Shown here piece by piece: positions 1 to 13,020 of a DNA stretch of 64,000 nt. The stretch is taken from the NCBI GenBank assembly GCA_963457665.1, contig OY735216.1:41483294-41547293 (forward strand), in the 5' to 3' direction. A program made the position numbers and the translations under genes. Numbering within the stretch: the first letter of the stretch is position 1; every line of letters starts with the position of its first letter. The notes beneath the pieces were generated by a model. It did no database searches and was not told the origin of the DNA. It saw only the letters and a list, made by a program, of their open reading frames with translations. This DNA is from Thysanoteuthis rhombus. Taxonomy: Eukaryota; Mollusca; Cephalopoda; Oegopsida; Thysanoteuthidae.

Positions 1-306
1 AATAAAGGTTCCCCTGTAATGTGAGGAAAGAGTCTCTTTTTTCAATCTTTTTCTTCGGTGGTGCAATTACTACATTTCTGCATTTGCACTATTGGAGGAA
101 GAGACCGTCTCTCCTCAGAGATATAACATAATGCACGTGTAGAAGGCTGTAGAATGAATTGGCCAAAATGTTATGTTAACATCAAAGATGGGAAAAAAAG
201 AGTTTGGGGTGTCCAGACTAAAGATGGAATATTTATGACTTTTTTTTCAAAATTATAGCCAATAGACATGTGTATATTGCATGTCTATAAGTGAATAAGT
301 AAAAAG

Positions 307-312
307 TTTATT
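307..312 (-). promoter_or_regulatory. AATAAA hexamer overlapping the PXMP4 stop codon
   Basis: The minus strand reads AAC AAA TAA ACT across the end of the reading frame, so an AATAAA poly(A)-type hexamer contains the stop codon. No second TTTATT is visible on the plus strand between 1 and 306, so the real 3' end either uses this hexamer, uses a variant signal, or lies outside the window. Its use is not demonstrated. Confidence 0.3.
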
Positions 313-556
313 TGTTATAAATAAGAAAATCACGAAATGAATTCCATGTGTTACTGTCATCATATAAATATGTCATTGATGACTTCATTGACGTCTGTAG
401 AATTTCTCGTTCGTATTCAAAAAGCAACAGAGCAATGCCCCAAACGAGAGCAGCAAACATGGGAAAAGGTTCCTTGGTCGGTTTGGGCACGTAACCTTTT
501 TTCATGCACAACTGAGCAAGGCCATAGACTATGCGAGACAGCAAGTAGAGATTCAC
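308..556 (-). CDS. PXMP4: PXMP4 exon 4 (last coding exon)
   Basis: The acceptor CAG is at 557-559 (TTTTCTTTTCAG on the minus strand) and the exon opens in phase 0 with a GTG valine codon, so this is not a start. It encodes residues 120-201, with the NLYLLSR block, a proline-rich linker (VPKPTKEPFP), a hydrophobic segment (FAALVWGIALLLF) and the family C-terminal block ending DFLIYNK. The stop codon TAA is at 308-310. Confidence 0.93.
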   Translation of the reverse strand: MNLYLLSRIVYGLAQLCMKKGYVPKPTKEPFPMFAALVWGIALLLFEYEREILQTSMKSSMTYLYDDSNTWNSFRDFLIYNK

Positions 557-2183
557 CTGAAAAGAAAAGGAAAAAAAAAAAAAATTAGTGATGTAAAAGT
601 GGTTGAAGAAATTGGCCTTGTGGGGTCATATTGATTTTACATTAAAACCTTTCCCAAGGCCCATTAATTATGCATTCCAAATATGGTGTGGGCGAATCAA
701 ACTCTTAGTATTATATAGAAATAGATAGAAATCAGATCATTATGATAGGGGTGAGAGCGAATGCAGACCCCACAATTTTTTTTTCATGAAAAGAGAGACC
801 ATATGTGAATTTTACACCCATGAGCCTACTGAAACCATTTTAGGTACTGGGTAAAATCAAATGGTTAAAGAAATGGCATAAATATAAACCATTATCATCA
901 ATTTTTTCTGACTACTATTTTTCTTGATCTTAATTTTTCAGTTGCCCTTTTATCACAACTCAACTTGTGCTGTTGATCTCTGGCAGTGAATAAACAGTGT
1001 GGATTGGAAACGAGGAATAAGGTCTTGGTAAGATGTCCTTGTTACAGAAAAAAAAATACTAGAAATTAAGATGCTGGGAAATTGTAGTTAAAAATAATGT
1101 GTTGAATATATATTTACACCAAATTATCATGGGGCTCATTGAAAATTGCAATAATTCGATATCTTGAAACCAAATTTTTCAGTGAATTGATTTGTAATGC
1201 AAGCAATTTGCTGGAAAATTGGTGACAAGAGAGCAAAGCTGGGAAGATTTTCAGAAGGGCTCATAACGAATGCATTGGAGAGCCAGTTTGCTAAACAACC
1301 TCGTCCACCTACAATGCCAAAAACCAGAATTGTGACCCGGAACATCTGAACTCTGTTTGGGAGCATGAGTTCAGCTCAAAGGGCCGACAGGAATCCACAG
1401 GGTAAGATAAGACAAGACCTGGGAACCCGAAGCAGACATGGAGATGATCAGTGCTCAGGTTACCAACCAATGGGGAATTCAAGTAATCCAAAGAGGGAAT
1501 CAAACTTTATGGAATTTCAATCAACATGTTCCAAATCATTTTCAATTGCTTTCTTTGAGTAATAAATACATAGCAGCAGTTGTACAATTATAAAATCAAA
1601 CTAATCCTCATCATAAAACTATCTAATTATGTGGAAAATAGAATAATTTCAAATAATTATTTTTTGTTGCTTCTTACTTAAATGGTAGAGAGAACTAGTA
1701 ATCTTATTGACTGAAGAGGTGAATGACCTTGAAAAGGTTGGGAACCACTGAAATTGAAGCAAAAGTGGCCGGACTCATATTATCCAGCAATTTGTCTGCT
1801 AGCATGGCATGGTTGTGGGGCATAGCACCGCAATAAATTTACAGGAATAAGCAAAACAATTTTAATCCTTATTTCACTCACCTGTTCATTGACTTTGTTA
1901 TAATTGCCAAATATTGTGTATCCTGCGATGGAAGCTGCTAAAAAGATGTGTCCAGCATTTTTCTCACTTTGCAACCATTGCAAAGCGCCTGTAACGACTT
2001 TGTAGATGACCGTAAAAAAAGCCAGATTCTTCGCATGAATGTAAGTGGCTTCCAAAATACCTTGGAATTTTTCAGTCAACCTGAAAATGATCAACAGACA
2101 CTCCTGTTACGATTGTAGTAGAACACCCATTAGATCATTCAAATTACTTGTTATTACCTGTGAAAAATTAACAGATATATTAC

Positions 2184-2235
<52 letters not shown>

Positions 2236-4453
2236 TATATACATACATATACACAAAAAATTAACATTACATATTAATCATTAAAATCCAGTAACAAATT
2301 TAAATCTTTTTCGTGTTAAACACAAAACAGATTTAAATTTGATACCGGATACATACATACTTAATATTGTCTATGTTCTGGAATCCAGACCTCCACAAAT
2401 AAATGAATAAAGATCAACTTCAAACATACATATGTGTGTTTGTAATTTATTATTCACACACACACACACATATATATACATATATACGTATACCCTATGA
2501 AAAATAACAAACTACATGTTTTATGAGATGACCCTAAAATTAAATAAAGCTGTATATTAGCTCATTAAATCAAGATGCAAAATTTGCCATCTTTCAAGCT
2601 GTGTTGCCAACTTAGCTTTTTTGGAACAATTTTTGTAGCCACAAATTCCTTGCTTCTAGCTTCAAATCTGACATTTTGACTGTACAAAATTGTTTGTAGC
2701 TAATTTTAATGATTCGTTTTCATTTTCTCAATAGTTGGCAATTTTTCTTACATTTATTCACAATCCTCACTTTGATTTAAAAAAAAAAAAATTCTAAATT
2801 GGTAAATTATTGTAGCAACTCATTTTTTTCTATTTGCTTTGAATTTTTTTTTTTGCAACATCACTTGTTAGTCTATTGTTTTAAACTTAGACTTTATCCA
2901 AATTATCAATAAAAAAAAAATTCTGTCAAATGAGTAAAACTTCAAAAGCCAAGAGGACCACCTCATCAAATAAATCTTGTAAAGGTAGAATTAGTGTAAG
3001 CAGGATTAATCAATATTCACATTATTTTCCAATAAAAATACTGGCCATAGTGTAGATTAATAGCAGTACTTACATCATCGTGGATTAAGGACTAAATCTT
3101 GATCCTCAAAATAGTTAATGGAATGGAGTAGTGAGATTCAAAGTCCATGTATGCTAAACTTTCTTGGCCCCAAATTTCTCAAATAAGTTCATGATGCTTA
3201 AAATACTAAAATTCAAAACAATTGGTTACACAATTCTATGAGTTTGATTTATCATCAATTATTTCACTCATGAAATATCAATTCTGTGGAGCAACATAGC
3301 AAAATACCCAGGAGACAAGGGTGAAACCCAAGGTAATTGAGAACAAAGCATGAAGAATTCAGATATTTTGATTTGGAAGACCCCATACAAGAGCTAAACA
3401 GACTGAGATGTCTTAGCAGACCATTTGTGTCAGGGGTGCAATAAAGCGATCTTTGCTTGTGAAAACTTTTCCAAAACACCATAACCAACCATCCGTTGGT
3501 ATAAGAAACATATTGCTTGACATAAAATTGATCGAGGAACAGGTTATGATCATTTCAATTAGATCAATTTCAAATTTTTCTTTAAACTTTTATAACTTTT
3601 TATCTGACGAGCAGATTTCGGTCAAATAAAGCACTTTGTGCTCAGCTGAAAGCCCTATATCCTTATTATAACTTTCAGTAACACTACTGACACAAATAAA
3701 AGAAAAAAGGAAAGTTTATTTCTTTGGTGTTTGTATTTTCTTGATTCAGAGCTGATTAAAACAAAACAGACAAAACAAAAACAAAAAAAAAACAGGCTGC
3801 AGGATCCAAATTTTCACTGAGTAAATTCTACCATAGAAATGGGAGAGCTAGACTTGAACGAAAATCCATGGGATAACCTTCTCATAGAAAAATTCATTCA
3901 AAATTGAATATATCCCTATATTATTATTGGGTTTTTGATAGTTCACAAAAAAAAAAAAATATATATATATATATTTGATCAATTAATCAATCTTCTTGCT
4001 GAAGAAAGCATTAAAAAAAAAAAAAAAAAAATCTCACAAACTTTTATTTTTTTTGGATAAAAGAAAATACATGGATTAATATGCAAATTGAATTGTTCAA
4101 ATGGTCATTTTTTTCTGGTTGCTAAAAAAAATAAGTGTCCTAACCTCAGCGACAATAAATCCCATGATCTCTAAAAATACTTTATTGGCAAATTCAAGGC
4201 TTGTATCCTTAACTCAATAAAAATCATTAACGACTTATTAGGACGCATGAACCTTTCCAATCCAGCCCACCATAAAGAAATGATTAAGAAGGTCACTAGA
4301 GAATTAATTCAATATAAGTGAGGTTTTATGCCAAATTGATTTTTACAAAAAAAACAATTAGACAAAACTTCAATTATGTGAGATAAATTGTACATTGATG
4401 ACACTAGATGGAAATGTTGTAGATAAAGATGATTTTTGCCAGAGTGAGATATC

Positions 4454-4500
<47 letters not shown>

Positions 4501-4705
4501 AATAGAAAGGTACTAGTATTCCACAATGGAGTTCAATGAATGTAAGAGATAAGTAAGAAGTAAGGAAAAACCACTCTGGTTGGAGATTATTTCATATTTC
4601 AATAACTAATTTATTTAAAAGGTTTTGTGTTCATAGTTGTATTTTTCAACTTTCAAAAAAGATTTCTCTGACTGGTTTCAATGAGAATTATCAAGAGAGA
4701 TGTTT

Positions 4706-4780
<75 letters not shown>

Positions 4781-6629
4781 TGTAAGCTATGATGAATTTG
4801 TTAAAAATATTCAGCCATGTTTTAGTGGAGTTTGAGTAGTTCCTTCAGATTCTCTTATTTTAAGATTTAACAGTTCACCTCTTGAAAGCTGTTAATAGAG
4901 CAAAAAATGTTTACCAATTTAATTTATTCAATTAAAAGGTAACTGACCTAATTCAAGTGGGAGAGACCAATGTTTCAAATGGCACATGGCGATAAAATTA
5001 CCGTTCATTGGAAGAGTTCATTGATATAAATAGAGAAAAAAACCCTCAGAAAACACTGTTCATTATTGTAGTAGGTTCCAGCTCCTTATCTCTCAACAAT
5101 TATCTGATATTTTATTTCATGAACCATTCAAACTGGTATCTTCACCTTTGATCAAAAAAGAAGTTGAAGAGGAAAAAAATGAAGACCACAATATACAACA
5201 CACACCTAAGGAAGGCTGAATAGCCCAGTGGCCAAAACGTATTACAGCTATTGTAAACACTAATCCATGTCCCCTTTAATTTTTAGTTGTCAGTGTGCAC
5301 AAAGATCTCAAGTTGTGCAAAATTTTTCCTTTGACAAAAGTACAAGTACACTTTTGAATTTGAGATAGTGGATCAATATTTTTCAATAAAAACTCACAAA
5401 GCAATCTATAGAATTTAAAATCTTTTGTGCACACATGAATTTCCTTTGTGCACTAGTTGAAAGACTTGTGTGCACCACTTAGAGGAAACTATGCCAGAGG
5501 CCCAAATTGTATGGAAAACGTATCCATTTGTCTCTGGCTGTTGTTCACTTCGAAAGTTATATAATTTTCTATCTATTAGGTGTCTGCAATAGGTGAAAAA
5601 TAAGGTAAAAAATGAACTGCGTGTAACATTTTTCCAGGCTGTTATCTGGCAGAATCACAAAATGAACACTTCAGGGATTAAGAGATGAAACAAGAGGCGA
5701 AAAAAAATCCCCCCTAGGCACAAGGACCTATTTTTCCTCCTTGACGATACGAGGAAGGTCAAAATTAGAACTGGACTAATCATTCAAGTGAGAGTGATCG
5801 GCGGGTCATCTTAGATTTCAACTCTCTATTTTCTTTTTGTCAAACTCTAGAACAAAGACAGGTGTTGACTTTGTTTTCACACCGTAACGAAAACAAGCCT
5901 AACCAAAATTAGAGCCGTAAACCGATACATGAAATTCACATTCCCCTACCATGAATCAAACTCGTGACCAACTGAGTGTCAGCAGGCTGTCTTCCTGTAA
6001 ATTAACAAGTCCGAGATATTGACAAAACTTCATCATACACATACACATGGCTTATTTCATTATAAAAATGAATAAATACACTTCTACATTTACTTATAAT
6101 TTTCTATTTATTATACATATACACAACACGAAAGTTACAGCAATCATCTTCAGTTGAAATAGTTATTAGAATGGATTTAGACCCAGTGGCAGTCAGTCAC
6201 GTTTTTCAATTTTACCCCTTGGCAAAATAGAGAGCCTCTACCCACCTACTGCCAAGACTGACAGGGAGACATTTGGAGCACAACTCTTCAAGGTCCAATG
6301 ACATCTAAATCCTCTTCCAACTCCAGATTCCCGAGCAGCAGATCTGGCAGAGATCGACCGTATGTAGACTTTACCCTTCCGATCATTCTTGTGTTAGTAA
6401 GCCACCCTCATAAGTTTCACTGGGAGGCTAACTCATGCTGCACCTTGCCCAAGGGTTACCTGGAACTATGTGAGGCAGAGGAGCTCAGCTCCCTAAGGTA
6501 TTTTTTAAATAACCACATACCTGGTCTGGTCATTCGAGTGAGTGATTGGCATGTGGTGTTGGATTTCAGCTCCATGCTATTGAAATCAAGAAAGTAGGTA
6601 ATGCTTTATTTTACACATTATGTATGTAG

Positions 6630-6661
<32 letters not shown>

Positions 6662-8105
6662 ATGTATGCTTGTTTGTTAAGAATGCCAGCAGGAGGGGTT
6701 GGGGTCAGAGCAGGAGTGGCTCATTGAGACACTTCAAGTTATTCCACATATATTAACTAAGTCACCTTCGACGGATTATCTACGACCTGGGCCCATAGGC
6801 TGAGCTTTATTAAGGCCTCCTCATGACCTTGCATCCCCTGTCCCACCCTCCATCGAGTAGAGAAAAGAGACTTTGAATCACATTAAATAACTTTTCTTTT
6901 TTATTAAGGATCCAAACGATTTTTATTAAACAGTATAATGGAACAACATATATATATATATATATATATAAACTAGAAGAAAGAAAAAATAGCACCATTA
7001 GAATAAATAACTTATATTGTTGTACTATGAATAATGTTGCACATGTATAATATCATACGTTATATGAATCAAATAAAGCACTTTTATTAGAAACTGCCAA
7101 CGTCAACATAGGTTTCTTCAGTTATTAAGCTTGGCTGGCAGGCTGTATCTATATGTATCAAGCAATGGAGTTGTAAGGCTGAAAATTGAAACATTTACAT
7201 CTTATTATAGTGAGATAAAATGATTTTGTTTTTACGCTCCCATAGGTTATTTCTTTTAGGGGGAGGTTCTATTTACAAAGTAAGTTCATATTAAATTGGT
7301 ATCTTACTTTGTGTCTAGCAGCGTTCACTATTTAAAAAAAAATTTGACCTCTTTGATGATCACCATCTAACAAAAGGTGAGAGAAGTAGCGTATTCATTG
7401 ATCATCCCTTATTTCAATTTCTTGATTGATCACCCTTAAAGCATTTTACTGAAAGAAGGAGCTTAATTAAGAAAACAAAATAGTTTTTGTAATATTCCAG
7501 ACTTGAAAAAAATAAGCAAAAGTATTCAGATATCATCTGAATACTTGTTTACACTCAAAGTATTTTTTGTCCTCAGGGCAACCCCTCCCTTCAAGGCTCC
7601 TAGGTTTAAGCCAACTCAGCCTAATGTTCAATCCTCCACAGCTCCTTTATATAATTCATATCATTGTACTGTATAATGTACAATACGTATAATATAGATT
7701 TATATGAACGAATTACAGACCCTTTATTAATCTAATTTTCATTTTCTCTACATTTGTATTTTAAAAAAATTTCATTGTTTTTAACTGCCACAGTTTTAAG
7801 GATGGGAAATTTTATGCTAAAGCTGAATTTAAATAATTTAAAGCTGTTTGTGAGGAATTAAGTAACCGGAAGAGATGTGGGTTAAAGAGAGATGGACAGC
7901 TTTTGTAACAAAGAAAGAAAGCTGTTATCTTGATAAGAGGGTGGATAATAAGAGAGAGAAAGCATTGGTAAAGATAGAAAAGATACAATACAGAGATTGG
8001 GCAAAGAAAAAAAAAATTTTTCTTTCTTACGTCACACTATTAATTAATTCTTGGAATAAAAAGATAGAAAATACAAGAAAGCAGACTATACAGTGTTATA
8101 CATAC

Positions 8106-8173
<68 letters not shown>

Positions 8174-11100
8174 AAAAATGTGCATATTTGATCCAACAGA
8201 ATTATTACAAGTTGCGTTATATTATATAAAAACTTATTTGGGATGATCTCCTGTCATTGCATGGTTTATGTATCACATGCCCTAGACAATGTAAATAGAT
8301 TAAACTATTAAAGAAAATCCCTGCAGCAACCCCATTTTCTTTAATTGTCTATTTTATTTATGTTGTCTAGGGTGAGTGATACATTAACCGTTTACTTTGG
8401 AGATCATCTCAAATAAGTTTCTGTATAATACAAAGCAATTTATAATCATCTATACACACACATACATATTTATAACTTTTTCATTTTACAATGAATTATG
8501 TTGCATTTTGAACAATATTTTTTGTTTTATTTTCGATGCAATGATTATTTATTTTGACGGGGTTGAACATAAAATCTCAATTGGTAAGAAATAGTTCTAT
8601 CACAGAAATAAATGTTGACAAATATTACCAAATGCTGTCAAAAATAGCTTGTACAATGTCAAAGTTTTTGAATAGAATCTGATCTTTTTCTTGTTTAGTT
8701 TACAAAAGTGTCAATAACAGTAAAATCAACAGATCAAGCATATCTAATTCAATGTGCATGAATACCAGGTGACTACCTTCCTCACTGCTCGTTCAGCACG
8801 AATAGGTTTCGATACAATACATTCAAAAGTACTAAAACAACATCCCAAATACTCACTCACTTGTAAAATCAAACTGTTTTTTTAAATAACTTATAGCACA
8901 TATATCATTGCACTATAAAGTATAATGCGCTAAATGTACAATACCATGAAGCTTTATGGGTGAAAATTTGGATTAGGTAAGATTTAACAAAATGCTGATA
9001 TTCGGCAAGGGAGATAATCCATGGAGACATTATGGCTGTTACAATCTTTAAGCTCGCCAGATTTTCAAGGGATTTTCATGGGAGAAATGACTAAAAGTTG
9101 CTGGATTTTAAATAAATTTTATGGAAGAAAAGGAAGCAAAAAACAATGAAACAGTATTTTATTAAAGTTGTAATGAAAAGAAACAGACTGGTTAAATCAG
9201 ACGACAATTTGTTCCAATCAAATAGTGTCTCAGTTACTTCATTTCCCTTGCATGATATAGCAAAAAACTTATCCTAATTCCGAACCTTCAAACTAACCCT
9301 ATCAAAAAAATAATTCACAATAACGAAACGTGAACATAGGTAAAAATTTAGCCACTTGAAGCTATTCAAAATTTTCTCAACAGTAGTAGCAGCCATAGCA
9401 TCTCCACTGAATATCTCCCAGACCAAATATTGGCATTTTATTCAATCTTACCAAATCCAAATAATAACCATTCTAGCATCAATTACAGCTCTTTTATTGA
9501 TTGATTCTTGTTTTGAAAAGCAAAACAAATATTTGTGATATTCCAGACATGAGAGAAACCAGAGGCTGTCGGCTAAATAGTGAATCTGAATCACTACCGC
9601 AATTCACTATAACCCCAGAAATCAATTTTTCCCCCTCTTTGTTCTTTAAAGGGGTTTGCTGGATTAAAGGAGTTACCGGATTAACTAGAGTTAATGCCTA
9701 CAAGACCACAATTGTCAGTTGGCATAAGTCAAACCGGCGTAAAAACAGAACAAAATCTTAAAGACAGAATTTAGATAATGAAAACTAAGCTGGAGTAAAA
9801 AAAAAAATTGTGAAGAGTGCTATAACAGAAGGAAAAAACGTTATTGTCAGTAGGCGTAAATCAAATTGGCGTAAAAACAGAACAAAAACTTAAAGACAGG
9901 ATTTAGGTAATGAAAGTTAAACCAGCTGGGGAGAAAAAAGAAAAAAAAAAGATTGATCTTCGGGTATATAGTGAACCACTAACATGCTCCACAATATCTA
10001 CAAAAGTACCGGAATACCATCCCAAATACTCACATGTACACTCAATCAAACCATTTTTTTTTGCTCTTGGACCCCCTTCCCTTCCAGGGCCTACGCCTAA
10101 GCCTTCACACGCTAATGGTTAATCTGCCACTGCCCCAATTTATTACAATGCAATACTATTATTACCTCTTACTTTCGAGATCAACCTCTGCTACGTGACA
10201 TTTGAAATAATTCTTACTGATGAAGTCCTCTGTTTTATTGGTTTCTAAGGGCTCAGCTCTCATGATATGGCTGAACCTCCATCACATAGAATACTCTACA
10301 TTAGTCAAATACTTACGCACAGTATGAGGATTACCTCATTACCTTCAGCAAATACAATAAAAAAATGATTCCTTCTCACATTAAACATTACTTTAATTCC
10401 ATTTAGTTGCCCCTTTCTCTCTCTACCTCTCTCTCTCTCTCTCTGGAAAGGGGTTGGAAGCGGTTAAATATTACTGTAATTCCATTCCAAGAGTTTTCCT
10501 TCCAGTTATCTCTCTTTCTCTTTGCCTCCCCCTCTCTCAGCAGGAGGGTGTGTGTGTGTAAAATCTTGGAAAAAAAAAAAAAAATCTTCATTCACCAGTT
10601 TCCTTACCAATTCTGAGGGAATTTTATTATACTTATCTGATAAGCATTTTTTTTCGTTGACACATATAGCCCACCTACATCTTTTGTCCACTATTCTCCC
10701 AATTAAAATTTCAGGGTTTTATGGTTATCATTTTCGTGGTGATCTTAGCTTTGTAAGGAGCTGTGGAGGTGGCCAATTGGCTAATGGCAGGGTGTCTGTG
10801 TTCATTTCACACAAATGCCCTTGGGAAGGACATGGATCCATCTCTACCCGCAGCTATGGGTAAAAATAGCACGGAGGTGAAGTGGAGGACGCCACTCTGG
10901 GTGTTTGTTGCCTGCAAGCCTAACTCATGTAGCGCAAACAGGTTGAGTTAGTCGTAATGTGATATGAGGAGCTCAAGCCGGGATGGCTAAAGCCAGCGTA
11001 GCAACACTACTTTTTCAGCTTTGTAAACATTGTGATCAATTTCCATCTAGGTCTACACGAATGTGTATCCTTTTTTTTCTTTATTCGAATCATATATCAC

Positions 11101-11679
11101 ATGTAAATGTAGCATTAAGAGTGGCTGTCCCAAAACGAAATTGAACTGAAAATTCTTAATGGTTATCGCGGTGGGGTGGAGTTGTGGTGTTATTTTGATC
11201 TCGGCAATCTCTGATAAATTGTTCATGTAGATCATATTTCTATAATGTTGAATGTTTAAGCCATTCCTTTCAACAAAATAATGTTCCTTCTTCCGCCTAC
11301 CGCAGACAGATACATATTGTCAGACACAATAAATGAGCCTCTATTTGCCTTGAATGTTTTCCTCCGGAAAGACAAATCAATTTTTCATCCTGGAAGCTGA
11401 TATTTTATTGAAGTCTGAAACCGGATCATTATGTATTTGCAAATAAATAAATGAATAAGGGAGATGACTCTAAAATAAGCATTTAACAGTTATCTCTCTA
11501 GACAAACCGGTCATTATAATATAGGTAGGGTTGAGCACACTATCATCAGGTTGCAAATCACCAAGATTTCTTTTCTGCATTCTTTATATTAGGGTATCTT
11601 AATTCAAAACTTCTGGCTACAATGCACATTTTAGTTACCTAAACATCACAAACAGAATTGTTGTTGTTGCAGTAGTATG

Positions 11680-11722
<43 letters not shown>

Positions 11723-11873
11723 TAATAATTTGAAAAGAAAAAGAAGGACTGTGAGTGCCAAGAAAAAGTCAATAAAAAAAAAATATTTAATAAGGATACT
11801 GATGCATCAACAGCCACGGCAAGAATGGCAGTGCAAGGCGGGGCAGATGTTGCTGTGGGTAAATGATGCAGCA

Positions 11874-11918
<45 letters not shown>

Positions 11919-12485
11919 CATATACATGAAGAAAGAAAGGAGAAACGCAAATATTTTTGTTTTGCAATCGGACATTCCATCAGTCGAGTAAACAGAAAAC
12001 TCATTTATTGGATAACCCTTTTCAGTTCTTGTTAGTATCAGGTGAGACCCACAGGTAAGAAAGAAAGAACACCTGAGAGGTTGTCTTTTGCTTGGGAGGT
12101 TACGATGGCCAGACAACAGAAACATGGATGAGGGGTGTATCCGGGAATGGTTGTGTGTATGGAAACTTCGATAGAGTCTGTCGGAACAACACACACAAGT
12201 CCCAAGGGGAATAAAATTTCTGTGCCAAATATATATCATCTATATAATAAGTATATATGCAAATTTCTTCCGATTGTGCATTGATCTCATTGGTTAAGTA
12301 ATTGTCCTCTGCTGACAAAGCAATGATGATTACATAAGAGAAACGTTCAAGACTTTGTCTGATCATATTGTAAAACACCTTGAGTTCAGTTGAGACAACA
12401 ACCTTAAATTAAGATACTTGAATAATTAGAAATAACCTACCTAATAAAATAGCTTTAGGCTCCTCAGAACCGATCCATACATGAT

Positions 12486-12526
<41 letters not shown>

Positions 12527-12973
12527 CTGATTTGTATTATATGTATATATATACATATATATGTATGTTTGGGCTTCCTCAGGTGGATGATATGATTTAT
12601 CTGGATCCCTATTTAGAACGTTACTGGGGTAGTTATATTGAAATATTCATTTGAAATGATTTTCCGTCGTTACACAGTTAATGTATCACAACTGATAGGG
12701 CAACCACGTCAATGTAGCAATGCTTTCACCATTGAGCTAAACAGCTGCAGGTAATGGAATTAGCTCAATGGTGAGATCATCGCTACGTTGAAGAGGCTAC
12801 CATATTGGTAGCAGGTTCGATTCCTGCAGCAGCCCCATTTTATTTAATTGTTTATTCTATTTATGTTGTCTAGGCTAAGTGATACATTAACTGTGTAGAG
12901 ATGGGAGATCATTTTAAAAAAATATTTGTATGTAATATAACGCAATTTGTAGATATTTTATAAATATATATAT

Positions 12974-13020
<47 letters not shown>

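Noticed and set aside
12755..12830. Functional tRNA gene
   Set aside because: A and B boxes are good, but no clean acceptor stem or cloverleaf can be drawn, and the same non-tRNA tail follows every copy; it is a SINE.
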